Part shown: one piece after another, positions 46,140 to 58,059 of the stretch
Numbering within the stretch: the stretch's first letter is position 1
Layout: every line of letters starts with the position of its first letter
NCBI GenBank assembly: GCA_019973155.2
Contig: BPQB01000022.1
Coordinates: forward strand, 248,001 to 312,000
DNA from: Phanerochaete sordida
Taxonomy: Eukaryota; Basidiomycota; Agaricomycetes; Polyporales; Phanerochaetaceae
Reading direction: 5' to 3'
Length of the DNA: 64,000 nucleotides
Notes under the pieces: generated by a model
The model's input: the letters and a program-made list of their open reading frames with translations, nothing else
What the model was told of the DNA's origin: nothing
Database searches by the model: none
Made by a program: the position numbers and the translations under genes

Positions 46140-47175
46140 CTATTCATCCTCCAAAAGATCCTGCGACCATGGCGCAGAGCTTCTAAGATCCTCCCCCACT
46201 TGCTGAAGTTGCTGACCCACGCGCTCCAAGCAATCCTTGCCCAGGAAGAGTCGCATCGGCGGACGTTCCAGCAAGGAAAGCTCATAGATCTTGCCGACGG
46301 CCTTTTCGACATCTCCAACGCGTACGGGCTTGCTAGGATCCCAATACATGTCGAGGAACTTACGGGACTGTTGGACAGACCCTACGTGCTCGTAAGCGGC
46401 GTGCACGGGTACGGACGGAGACTTGGATTTGATCTCCGTGCGAAATACGCCAGGCGTAATGAGACAGATCTAGTCGAAAGTTCGTGAACATGGATAGGCG
46501 TATGCAAGCGTTAGCACTTTACTAACCTTAATATTCCACCCAGGGTCAAGTTCACGCGCGAACGTTTCTGTGAGGCCCTCGAGGGCTTGGAGCAATGATT
46601 ATGCTCGCTATTCGCCATCAATATCAATAGAGCACTTACCATGCTTTGCGGCAATATAGTAGCCTACTGCGGGAAACGAAGAGTGGCCGCCATCCGAGCT
46701 GATGTTCAGGAGCAAGCCCCCAGCTCCCGGGGGGTTCTCTTCGCGAAAAAACCGGACTGCTTCTTTGCTGACAGTCGTCGCTCCCCAAAACACCACCTCC
46801 ATCACCCGTCGCGCCTCTGCGTCGGGCACTCCCTCTACCTCGCCCACAATGAAGGAAGCGGCATTGTTGAAGACGACATCAACTCTGCCGAAACGTTCCT
46901 TGGCGATGCGGAAGGCGGAGATGACATCTTCCGTATGCGTCACATCGACCTTGAGGACGAGGAGGACATCGGGAGGATACTGGCTTGACAGCTCGTCGAG
47001 ATCGGATGGGCGACGCAGCGTTGCGATGACCTTATCGCCTTTCGCCAGAGCTAATTTGCACATGGCTAGGCCGAAGCCTGAGGAAGAGCCTGTGACTAAC
47101 GACGACGATGAGTAGTGTGTCTGGTATCAGTGTAGTCTTGAACAACATACCGAGCCATATTCTCGCTGAATGCAT
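46140..47175 (-). CDS. short-chain dehydrogenase/reductase SDR9
   Basis: Exons 47175..47151, 47095..46640, 46585..46527 and 46469..46140 encode 289 residues, starting MHSARIWL. VTGSSSGFG, NISSDGG and YIAAK are kept; NNAG is NNAASF and the catalytic Asn is Val (MEVVFWGA), the same change as in the pseudogene SDR8, its probable sister. The C-terminal part is ICLITPGVFRTEI, HAAYEHVGSV, YWDPSKPVRVGDVEKAV. Codon use is less GC-rich than in the other copies. An ATATATAT stretch at 47247 lies about 72 bp upstream. Intact, but catalysis is questionable. Confidence 0.92.
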
Positions 47176-47883
47176 CGCAAGTGGGATACTAGGTAGGAAA
47201 CGCCTCTCCAGATGAGTCTGCCGTCATTCAAAGCTCCCCATCGTTGATATATATGTCCAAAGCCCCATCCTTCCATCTCAGATTCCCGAACCTCCTGCGC
47301 GTACCTTGGCACTGGAGGGAATATGAACCTTGTTATGGACCTCGCATGCTGCCAAAGGAAGGAGACAATGTTTGAGTGACAGATGGATGTGGTGAGCACA
47401 TTCTACATTGCTTCCTATGAGGTCATTATAAGCTCAAGCTCAAGATTACTCCTGAATGCGCACTTACACTTGACATGGCATGGACGGTTTATCGCGAGAA
47501 GCACAGAAGGTACTGTACTCCGCATGCGATATATTGAGAATGAGAGCTGCATCTCATGTGCCACTCAGGAACGTCCACGGCATCAACTAGAGTAACTAGA
47601 GATCTGGGACATAATGAGGGTTTGATTGCTGAATCTAGTCCATTGTCGTCGACCGTCGGGACCTGTATCCGATCGCAAAGTTCATGGCAACGTGTAGATG
47701 TCCGGCTCAAGACTTGCCAGTGCGGAGCAGGTACAGTAGGTCATTTTCGAGACGATTCTATGGCCATCGGACCGATTCGCATACGCTCTTAGTACTCATC
47801 CAGATAACTCAGCTATGCGACGAGATATGGATTCGGAGATCGGCGTACCACATGATAGTATGACACATGCAATTCATCTGAAC
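47176..47883. other. intergenic, nothing supported
   Basis: SDR9 promoter and SDR10 3' flank; no further feature. Confidence 0.45.
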
Positions 47884-48910
47884 CTATACGTCCTCCAGGA
47901 GCCCCTGCGCCCACTCCTCCGACGCGTCTACCTCCGCAGTAACCCGCGCAAGCTTCGCGCGAACACTCTTCACGCAATCAGTACCGAGGAACACCCTGCT
48001 CGGCATGCTCTCGAGCTTAGAAACCTCGAAAATGCGCGCGACGGCCTTGTCCGTGTCGCCGATGCGCATCGCGCGGCTTGGGGACCATGCCGTGTCGAGG
48101 TACGTGCGCGCTTCATTGATGCTCTTCACCGAGGTGTATGCTGGCGGGGCGGGCACCGTCGCCGCCTTCGCCCTGACCTCCGTGCGGAATGTGCCCGGGA
48201 CGACGAGGCAGACCTGCGTGTGGGTGAGAGGCTGGATTTATGCGGGACATGAAGTGGACACACCTTGATGTTCCACTCCGGATCGAGCTCCTGCGCGAGA
48301 GCCTCTGTGAGACCCTCGAGCGCTGCATCCCAGTGAGCACGCGCAGGGAAAATGCACCAGAGACGCGCTCACCAAACTTCGCAGCGGAGTAGTACCCGAC
48401 GCACGCAAACGCGCTGAGCCCGAACTCGGAGCTCACGGTAAGCAGCAGCCCACCGACACCGCGTGGGTTCGTCTCGCGGAAGAAGCGCACCGCCGCGGTG
48501 CTCACGGCGGCGGCGCCCCAGAAGTTGACGTCCATGACCGCGCGCGCGTCCGCCTCGGGCACCGCCTCGACCTCGCCGACGACCGCGCAGGCCGCGTTGT
48601 TGAATACGACGTCGATGTGCCCGAAGTGCGCGTGGGCGGCGGCGAAGGCGTGCGCAATCTCTTCGGGGCGCGTGACGTCGAGCGGGAGCACGAGCAGCGC
48701 GTCGGGGCCGTGCTGCGCTGCGAGTGCGTCGAGATCAGAGGGCTTGCGCAGCGTCGCGACGACCTTGTCGCCCTGCGCGAGGAGGTGCTTGCACATAGCG
48801 AGGCCGAAGCCTGAGGAGGACCCGGTCACTGGATTGGAGAAATGTTCAACATCCTGGATGCGAGGAAGATAGAAGGTCTGCTCACCTAGCCATACTCTGG
48901 GAGAGTCCAT
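47884..48910 (-). CDS. short-chain dehydrogenase/reductase SDR10
   Basis: Exons 48910..48886, 48828..48373, 48322..48264 and 48213..47884 encode 289 residues. VTGSSSGFG, MDVNFWGA, TVSSEFG and YSAAK keep the tetrad; NNAG is NNAACA. The residue after the catalytic Lys is Phe (AAKF) where most copies have His, a change shared only with SDR11, so these two form a subgroup, also seen in EVDASEEWAQGLLEDV at the end. Very GC-rich exon 2. TATAATA about 68 bp upstream is a possible core promoter. Confidence 0.93.
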
Positions 48911-49555
48911 TGCGGGATGGCGAGAATTTGAGGTGAGCTCTTGCTCCGCATTGTTCACGAGGTGTAGTGCTCACATATTATACTACCAGCCCTTCTTTGG
49001 GTTAGGGCTTTGCGGTCCGCAGATTACAGTGGGAACATTCATGCGGTACCGCTAGAGGGAAATTCCTACAGAGCCATGTCAACGAATGAACGCTGCCGTA
49101 ACGCCTCCGCACACCCAAAGCATATGACCTAGAACGGTATACTGCTGCCGAGGCATGGAGCATTGACACGTCTTCTCCGGAGCAGAGAGATGCCCGGACA
49201 GAGGCTGGTTCCACGCTGTCAAAACATAAGTTCAGATGTAAGTCAACGCATGATAGGCTTGACTGATTATCTCCATTGAAAGAAGATGCCGAAGACGGAG
49301 AGAGCATGGCAGAACACGATGGAAGGAATTACGTCGTCACGTGTAGCCTTCGTGGCGTGCGATGCGCCTTTACGTAGTACCCTTTCCACGGTCGAGACAT
49401 GGAGGGAAATCGAGTTGATTCGCGCGATGCTGTCGTCACGTCTGTACGAGTGTATGCAGTGCTAGCGCGCAGTTCCGCCGCTTCAGTACTACGTCGTGAG
49501 AGGAAGCAATACATAAACGTACAATACCAGAACCGGTAGGAGCACAATCTCGGTA
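48911..49555. other. intergenic, nothing supported
   Basis: About 640 bases of SDR10 promoter and SDR11 3' flank. Confidence 0.45.
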
Positions 49556-50585
49556 TTACACATCCTCTAAAAGCCCCTGAGCCCACTGCTCAGACTCGTC
49601 TGCTTCGGCAGCAAGACGCTGCAGCTTGGATCTGACGCTGGCGACTGAATCGTTACCAAGGAACAGTCTGCTCGGTATGTGCTCCATAGCAGAGACTTCG
49701 TAGATCCTGGCGACGGCCTTGGTCACGTCCCCGATGCGCGTCGGCCGGCTCGGGTCCCAGGTCGTGTCGAAATACTCGCGAGCCTGTCGAGGAGCTTCCA
49801 CAGAGGAGTAGGCTGGATGGCTAGGCACGACCGTCGCCTTTGCTCTGACTTCCGTGCGGAATGTGCCTGGGGTGACGATGCAGATCTACGCACCAGTTAG
49901 TGCCCCGCTCGCTACACCAAGTGATGACGGGGCTCTGACCTTGGTATTCCAGTCTGGGTCGAGCTCCTGCACCAACGCCTCCATCAGCCCCTCAAGCGCT
50001 ACCCTGCCGTCAGCCCACGCCGACCCAACGTGCGACACTACTCACCAAACTTCGCCGCACAGTAGTACCCGAGGGCCGCGAACGCGCGAAGCCCGAGCTC
50101 AGAGCTCATCGTGAACAGGAGCCCGCCGGCGCTGGGCGGATTCTCGTCGCGGAACACGCGCACGGCCTCGCGCGCGACGGCAGCGGCGCCCCAGAAGTTG
50201 ACGTCCATGAGCTCCCGCGCCGCGGCGTCGGGCACGGCCTCGACCTCGCCGATGAGGTTCGCGGCCGCGTTGTTGAAGACGGCGTCGACGCGCCCGAAGT
50301 GCGCGATAGCCGCGCGGAAGGCTGCGCGGATGTCTACGGGGCGCGTGACGTCGACGCTGCAGACGAGGAGCGCGTCGGACGTGTGCTCTGCGGAGAGCGC
50401 CGCGAGGGCGGAGGGCGTGCGGAGCGTCGCGACGACTTTGTCGCCTTTCGCGAGGAGGTGCTTGCACATTGCGAGGCCGAAGCCGGAGGACGAGCCGGTA
50501 ACTGGAGTGTTTTCAGTGATCGGCGGAATCAGGGTATGGATACGCGATTATTCTGCTCACCTAACCAGACTCTGGGCGGACGCAT
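49556..50585 (-). CDS. short-chain dehydrogenase/reductase SDR11
   Basis: Exons 50585..50561, 50501..50046, 49998..49940 and 49885..49556 encode 289 residues, starting MRPPRVWL. VTGSSSGFG, MDVNFWGA, TMSSELG and YCAAK keep the tetrad; NNAG is NNAAANLIG. It pairs with SDR10 (AAKF, GLLEDV, HLLAKGDK). The third exon ends NTK where others have NIK. The second intron is the shortest of the array (47 nt). It is the outermost member of the array; nothing SDR-like follows to 64 kb. Confidence 0.93.
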
Positions 50586-52223
50586 GGTGAGGAATTGAAC
50601 GCAGGGGCTCGACACCAGGTCGCTGGATGCGCTGCCTCTGATAAACTCCCTCAAACGGAGGTGGATTCTTCACTCATGTGCGGACTTAGCACATCAGACG
50701 AGCTGGATGCAGGGTAATACACCTCACCGCCATGAGCCCGTACCTGCAGAGATACTGTCCAGGCTGTGCCCGCATTGCCAGCGAAGCTAGGACTAGAGAA
50801 GGTCGGATCATGATTTGGAGTATGTTTGACTCTCATTCGCACCTGTTGGATGGTGACGAGTCTAGAGACGTCTATGCTGTAGCCGCGTGTCTTTTTGTGA
50901 TGAACAGGGCTGATATACGAGATTCAGACACGCAGAAATACACTGCAGCGCAGTCGTCTGAGATACGGCTTATCAGCTAAATGCGCTCAATTTAGATAGA
51001 AGGCCTGGCAGTAGTACTCACGCGTTCGACAAGCAGCCTGTATAGTCTGCTCTGGCTGCCGGAAGACCGTGCCAACGACTCCGGATGACTTATATGACTT
51101 ACGCCCACCGGCCATGCGCAATCCCGTCCGGTCGTGGGTCACACGATACCACTTATTTCCACCGGAAGGAGAGAATTTGGGCGAGGGAAACAAAGCTATC
51201 ATGGTGCAAGGTGATGCTAGTCCGAGAGAGACCTCGCCCGCTGCGGAAAATCACGGTTGATATTATTTCGCCACGTGGCGAGCTTCGTGGCGTTTGATGC
51301 GTCATTTGATGCGCCCTCATTGAATCACGTGCGTCTTCGGTGCCTTGCTCGAACCACATCCATCGCGATTCGCTACGAGCCGACTCCTTCCTCTCGGCTT
51401 CTTGGGAGCTGACTTTGTACGTGTGCGCTACTTAACGTAGCTTTCCTGCTATCGCTCATGCACATGATGCAAACGATAGATCACACCCGAGGCCCTCTTA
51501 CGGCTCAGAACACGGTCGATGACGCGGCGGTCCCAGAGGCCTCAGGATTCGGCTGCCGTCACCCTCTCTCATGCCGTCGCTCCTCAGCTCGCACGCATCT
51601 ATCATTTGCGGCTCCTGCTGGTCGGCACGGCGCCATCCTTACGGCAGTCTGTCGGCGGGTGGGCTCCGGCCCCAAACCTGTGTGACGTGCCCCCTGGCTC
51701 GCCCCGGAAACTTTCGCCAGGCGAACGTGTCATGTTTGTGCTGCGCACGGACGTAGGACACCTGTCTCCTCCAGGCTCCCGGGATACGCGCTCGAGTGCC
51801 CTCTTCCGGTCGATGCTCCACACATGACGCGCCCCGTCGTCACTTCGCTCTCAGCGACTCAGCCGACACCTTTGGCAGTATCTGTGCGTTGCCATCGTGT
51901 GTCTATCTCACCGGAAATGCTCATACGCGTACAGGCGATGCGACCGTGGCCTGCTCACAACAAACGGGACCCGTCCGCCTTGCGAACACCACTCCCAAAC
52001 GCCATGGGAGCTCCCAGCGCCTGTCATGGAACCCAGATCCACCGCGGGGTACGCCCGCTCCAGCCTTTCAAATTGAGGCTCGCTCACGCAGCATTGCATC
52101 ATAGGTTACTCGTGCTGTATATAAGCTGCCTAGCTCCTGTCTAGCCGATCCAGCACAACCTTCACGACACCCCACCTCACGACATAACTTCACCCACTCT
52201 TCACGACACCACAACCACACAAC
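50586..52223. other. intergenic, 1.6 kb without supported gene
   Basis: Short frames only. 51268-51312 holds CGCCACGTGGCGAGCTTCGTGGCG followed by two GATGCG copies, a local inverted/direct repeat cluster. A TATA box closes the region. Confidence 0.45.
52118..52125 (+). promoter_or_regulatory. TATA box of the Gly/Gln-rich protein gene
   Basis: TATATAAG, 106 bp upstream of the start, followed by a CACGACACC-rich pyrimidine leader, as in highly expressed fungal genes. Confidence 0.6.
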
Positions 52224-52973
52224 ATGTCCTACGACAACAACGACCAGTTCAACCAGAACGCCCAGAACCGTGACTTCACGAACGACCCCAACAACTTCGG
52301 CGGTGCCGGCCGTCGCGGTGCTAGTAAGTGCTCTTCGCGCGCCATCTTATATTCTGGCACTGACGGCGCGCCGCAGACCAGTACAACGACATGAACTTCG
52401 ACGACACGCAAGGCACCGGCCAGGGCCAGCAGCGCTTCGGCGGGCAGGACCTCGGCGGCCAGCGCGGCCTCGGCGGCCAACAAGACTTTGGCGGGCAGCA
52501 GGACTTCGGCGGGCAGCAAGACTTCAGCGGCCAACAGGGCCTTGGCGGTCAGCAGGACTTCGGCTCGACCGGCGGCGACTTCGGCGCCGGCCGCCAGCGT
52601 GGTCAGCGCGAAGACCAGTGGGACGGCGGCAACTCCGGCATGGGCCAGAACCGCGACTGGGAGAGCGGCAACGCTGGCTCCGGCGCGGGTGCTGGCAACG
52701 ACCAGTGGGACGACTCGACCGGCGGCCAGGGCCAGGGCGGCAAGCCCTCGATGGGCGACAAGCTCAAGGGTCAGTGTGGTATCTAGCTTGTGTGATCTTC
52801 GGGGAGCTCATCAAGTGTGTAGGTACTATGGAGAAGATGACTGGCAAGATGACGAAGAACCCGGACAAGGTCGAGCGCGGCGAGGAGCGCAAGGTATGTC
52901 GAGGCTCGCGTGGGAAATACGCAGCACGGTGCTGACTCTGCCTTCACAGCGCGGCGAGTTTGACAACTACTAA
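52224..52973 (+). CDS. Gly/Gln-rich low-complexity, probable stress-type protein
   Basis: Exons 52224..52323, 52377..52769, 52823..52893 and 52950..52973 give 195 residues. An Asn-rich start (MSYDNNDQFNQNAQNRDF) leads into about six imperfect copies of GGQQDF/GGQQGL, then Asp/Gly/Trp-rich sequence (DQWDGGNSGMGQNRDWESG). The C-terminus PSMGDKLKGTMEKMTGKMTKNPDKVERGEERKRG resembles the CsbD/LEA-like tails found in many agaricomycete small proteins. No signal peptide or membrane span. Likely cytosolic, disordered and abundant under stress; this is inference from composition and promoter style. No enzyme motif. Confidence 0.8.
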
Positions 52974-53770
52974 ATGTCGACCTCGGCATAAACATAATTG
53001 TATCATATTGCACGGCCGCTCCGGCCTGGTAACTGGCAACGGGGACCTATCGAATCTTGTACTATATTACTGTATCGACACTAGGGAATTTCGAGGACTA
53101 TGCTGAATCGAACGCTTGAGCCCGCTTGCTCCCAAACCTCTCGTGCCTGTGCGTGCCTGGTGAAGAAACACCTGAGCTGCGAGTCGCGAGTTGAGACCGA
53201 GTTGTTGGACCTGGTGTGGGCAGCGCGCAGCAGCGTCGCGGGAGCGGCCGAGATGCCGAAGTATCCGGACGCCCGTAAATAGAAATCCCGACGTTGATAG
53301 AGTTCCCACGGCTAGCCTGGTCCCGACTTCGCTCTCGACGACAGGCAGGTGCGGCCTGGAGAGGGCGTACTCAGGTGTGGATGCTTGCAGGGGACCATCC
53401 ACTCGTCTCTGACGCGAATTATAGCGGCTGTATGCGCCCAGTCGCGTCGGAAATGCGTTCGTGAAATCACCAGGATATACCCCCGATCAAGCACCCACGG
53501 AACCATTTCGTTGCTCGAGTTTTGCGGCCCCGTCGTCTTTTGTCGCTTTCTCTTCCCCCCTCATGTAGTTTGTGGCCACATTTCCTCTCTTCCCTTTGTT
53601 TTCTCTGTATATAGTTTTCATCTCGAACACAACCGCCTGCACATCTCACGCGTATTTCCGTTGTATCTGTCCTCAAAACTCTCTGTAACTTGCCCTTGCA
53701 ACTTCGGTTCTTTTCGTATACGCCACCAACGACGCATCCCCGTCCCCCTCAAATCCCAGCCTCGCCTAGG
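52974..53770. other. intergenic, promoter of the Rif1-like gene
   Basis: The last 250 bases are pyrimidine-rich (CT tracts 53535-53770), typical of a fungal leader. No gene. Confidence 0.45.
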
Positions 53771-56700
53771 ATGGCGCGACCCAGCCACGAAGATGCGGAC
53801 CCCACGCGCCCGCAGCCCTCCCCCGACCAAGCAAACTACTTCCATGCTCCTATCGACACGCTCGTGCGCTCGCTGAAGGGAACGACGCGCTCGTCTGACG
53901 CCGCATACGACCTGACGCACGCATACACCCTCTTCGTCGCCCGCATCAAGGCCTTCGCCACATTCGTCGACGCCACGGCCGACGCACGCCCCGTGGCCCT
54001 CGCCTACCTCCAATCACACGCCGACGCGGTCCTCGCGTGCGTCATCCGCGACACCGACCTCGAGGCGCTGCCGCCAGCGACCGCCAAGCCGAGGGGGACC
54101 TTAGATGGCGTACAGCCTGCATATATGCGCGCGTCGCGCGATGAAGACGTCGCTGTCGCCGATGCGGTGCGGCAGTCCGCGGTGTGCAACCAGGCGCTGT
54201 GCCTCGCGTCGTGCCTGCTTTCGATTCCGCTGTTCTGCACGGTGCTCCCCGGTACGTGTCCCTGCTCTGGTGCCGAAACGCGCGCTGACGCGCTCTCGCA
54301 GCGCACGGCCTGGGCGCGGTGCTCGACCGGCTTCTCGATATCGCGACGGCGGAGCGCGTACAGAGATACAACGCCGAGAAGACGCGTGCTCTTGCCGTCT
54401 GGATATTGTCTATCCAGAACTTGCCCGCTGACGTGCTGGAGGCGAGGAGAGAGAGATTTGCTGCCACTATCGGAGCAGTCATCGGTGGCAAAGGCTCTTC
54501 CGAGCAGATGCGGGTGGACGGTCTCAAGGTGCGTTCAGCCACACTTTCGACAAGTCCTCGCTGACGATGCGGTGTAGACTATACACAGTATGCTCTGTGG
54601 GCACCCATCGCTGTTCCTCCACGACAGCACGAGCATCTTCCCCTCGATCCTGTCGAGTTTGACTTCTCAGAGCTTAACCATCCGCAACTTCGCTGCTCTC
54701 GCGCTCGCGGGCTTCACCCAGGCCGTCGTCTGGTCCCACACCACCTCCACCCCAGCGAGGCAGACCGACCGCTGGGTATATGCGCGCGACCATCTGCGCC
54801 GCTGCATCCACGACTTCGCCGAGGAACAGTGCGAGCCGTCGACAGGCCGCCACAAGACCCTACACGACCTCATCGCCGCGGCGCTCCCGACGACCGACAG
54901 CAACATCCCAGCCGACGCGCCCTGGGCGTTCGCCGTCATGGGCAGCCTCACCGTGCTCGCAGACAGCGCGTTCTTCCGCACGCCGCCCCTGCTCACGATG
55001 ATCCTGCACGCGCTCAACGGCGTGCGCCTGCACCCGAGCGCGGCCGTCGCGGCGCTGCACGCCGCCGTCTGGCGCTGCCTCGTCTGGGCGTTCGCGCGCC
55101 TCGCGGACGGCGGCGAGCTTCCGGCGGCCCGCAGCCCTGCGGTGCCCGTGGACCACTTCCGCGACCGCGTGTTTGCGACGGTGCGCCAGGACGGGTGGCG
55201 CGGCGCGCGCTCCGCGTTGGCGGCGGTGCTTCTCGAGGAGGCGCGGCGTGATCCTGGGGGCGGCGGTGTCGCTGAGGCTGTCGTCGTCGTTGAGGAGCTG
55301 CTGCGGAGGAGCAGCCCGCTGCTCTTCGCGGAGGGCGTTGCCTTGCTCCTGCAGTTGACTGGCGGTGGTGGCAAGCCTCAAGACGCTGCGTCATTTGACC
55401 CGCAGGACGTGCTGTCTCTCCCGCTTCTGGATGGGTCCTTGCTGGATGTTGATCTGCAGCAAGTCGCCGAGCGGATCGAGCCCTTCAAGCCCACTTCGGT
55501 CCGGCCACTTTCCGACGATGAGATCGACGCGCACTGGGACGGCCTTTTCGGCGCGTGGCGCAAGAGCGCGGGCAGAACACTTGCGGACAATACACTATCA
55601 AATCAAGAGGTATGTCTCTCCGCCGTCCTTGACCTCCGAAAGCTAATGCACAACTTCCAGGGCGACGTCCTGCAAGTATGGAAGTCGCTGCTGATGGCGC
55701 GGACATCCCGGCAGCCCGACGCTGCGCGAAACGCGGTGACTTCCATCATCACCGACCTCGTTGAGCAAAGTACCCTAGGTTGCGTCGCATTCGCACAGCG
55801 GGTCTGGGACATCGTTGAAGCCACCCTACAAGCAGAGCAACTGACACAAATTTCGGGCGGTCTCGCGGACACGCTGGTGAAGCGACTTCCAGGAGCAGCG
55901 TCGCCCAACCACGAGACGGAGTCAGCCGAACGAAGTCTGTGTGCGGCCGTTCTTGCCTGCTGCACCCCTGAGTATTGGGAGAAACTCGACGCCCAGCTCA
56001 ACGACGACGAGATTTTCCTTGAGCTTTGGCGGGACACCGCGGACCGCTGGACGAAATCGCGATCTGCACACGCCTGGAAAGACCTATCTAGTTTCTTGAA
56101 GCACCCAATTCTGTAAGTCGTCTGCTTCATCGTACGCCTCTCTGGGACACTGACGCGCTGCAGTCGGCGAGCGACGGACAAGACGACGTTAGCTTGCTGG
56201 ACGGAGCTGCTGCAGTCTGCAATCAGCGGCGCGAACTCGAAAGGCGATGCAATCATTGAAGACATCGTCCTGAGATTGTCCTCCCAGTACGCTATCCGCT
56301 CTGTCAAGTCGCTGGATTTACTGATGGGACGGCCAGCAGACTTATACCACCCGCATACATTCCCATATTTATATCTCAATTAAGTTTCAACGACGACCAT
56401 GTCCACGCGCCTACGACCTTACGCTCGGCCAGCAAATTCCTTAGCAAATACCCGCCTCAAAACATATACCCCGCTTTAGAAGTCATCCGTGCTCTCACTC
56501 ACTTAATCTCGCGCTGTCGCCCTTCACATATCCCAATTATTCTCGAGACCCTGTCGGATACCTTCTGTACCTGGCTATGCGCAACGGACACCGTCGTACC
56601 TCGAGCAGATTACGAAGACATCGTGAGTCACCTCTCGTCCACGATACACCGTGCTGCGCTGACCCGCTGGCAGATTACCGACCTCTACTGCACCATTCTC

Positions 56701-58059
56701 CGCAGACTAAAGGACGTCGCTTCCTCTCCAAACGAGGTCCTTCGCGACTACGAAAACCTCCTGTATCTTCCCTTGGCCGACCTACGCTCCAGACGAACCG
56801 GACAGGCGCTCCAGGAGTTCTGCGAGGCGGTGTGGCGCGAGCAGCGGGGTTTTGTGGATTTCCCCGAGAAGCTGCTGCGCCATCTAGTGGCGTGGTACGA
56901 CTGTGAGGTAGACCCGGCCCTGCACCCCGCATTCGTGCCCGAGGCCTCGCAGCGGGAGTCGCAGAGTCAAGCGTGGCCTGAAACGCAGGCCTCAGAAGAC
57001 GACCTGGTAAGTCGCCCTTATGAATCTCGGAAGCATTCCGCGATATTTACTGGCTTTCAGGCTCTGGATGGACATACAGAAACCCGCGAGGTCCTCCTTC
57101 CGGCGGCGGTTATCCGTTCTATCGAGCCGCCCGAAGGACAAAGGAGACCATCCACGGACTCTCATTCGCCCGTCTTGAACGACTCGTCTAGGATCAATGG
57201 AGTGGGTAACACGTGTTCGGATGCCCTCGAGCTGCGGAGCCCTCGCGAAAACTCCTTTGTTCACGACCACGACGAAGTTGTTCATCCATCCCGCCATTCG
57301 CCAGTGCGTGCGACCAGTCCACTGTCTCTATCCTTATCCTTTTAAACACGATGCAGGAGAACATCGACCCTATTGGATCCTCCGTCGCTCCAAGGAAGCG
57401 CACTCTATCCTCTGACGAAGACGGTGAGCATTATTATGCGCATACATGACACGCATCTTCTGACAGCGGTGTAGACTGGACGCAGCCCAAGAGACGACGC
57501 TTCATGGATCCAGCTTTGACGCAAGAGTCGGATGATTCTGCGGACGTCAGCGGTGATGGTGTCGTTGCCGTCCAGCACGGTGACGGTACAGGCCATTCGC
57601 AGGATTCCAGGCACTGCGAATCGCAGGCAAGCCAGTCCAATGTGCAGAAGAGCTCAAACGCCATTCGCTGGCCGTCCCCTGAGATACCTTTTGCTGGCCA
57701 GTCAGGCCTTCCATCCCCTCCGCGCACTGCTGAAGCCGAACACTGGAACCGCGAATGTCCCTCCGCCCCGGCTTCGCAGGAGTCTGGCGGTCCAGTAGAC
57801 CCAGACGGTCAGCAATATTGGATCCTTTTGGCGTGCCCCCCACTGATCATCGTATTGTGTAGCTCCTGGCAACGAGCACGCTGCCGCCATCCCACTCATG
57901 TCTCAGCCGCTGCGCGCTCTCCACCAGGCACTTGAAGCTATAACGTCCACCCCTGACATGTCGATCGACGACGCGCTCGCGGCCCAGCAGGCTGTGTTCG
58001 CAATGCAAGCCGCCCTGGCAAATCGTCTTAAGCAGAAGCTTCGCGGAAGAGACTCTTGA
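53771..58059 (+). CDS. rif1: Rif1-like telomere/replication-timing protein
   Basis: Eleven exons (53771..54251, 54302..54528, 54578..55609, 55661..56112, 56164..56286, 56340..56622, 56674..57006, 57061..57303, 57357..57423, 57475..57807, 57863..58059) give 1,256 residues. After a Pro-rich start comes a long alpha-helical HEAT-like region (ERVQRYNAEKTRALAVWILSIQNL, LTIRNFAALALAGFTQAV, QVWKSLLMARTSRQPDAA) resembling the Rif1 N-terminal domain. The C-terminal third is disordered (DPIGSSVAPRKRTLSSDED) and ends in an Ala/Gln helix. Rif1 recruits PP1 to control origin firing and telomeres in the nucleus. I see no unambiguous RVxF/SILK pair, so the name rests on the N-terminal resemblance. Three introns are multiples of three without stops. 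Confidence 0.6.

Noticed and set aside
15356..50585. SDR array as a secondary-metabolite gene cluster
   Set aside because: No backbone synthase, P450 or transporter is present; the array is better explained as tandem gene duplication.
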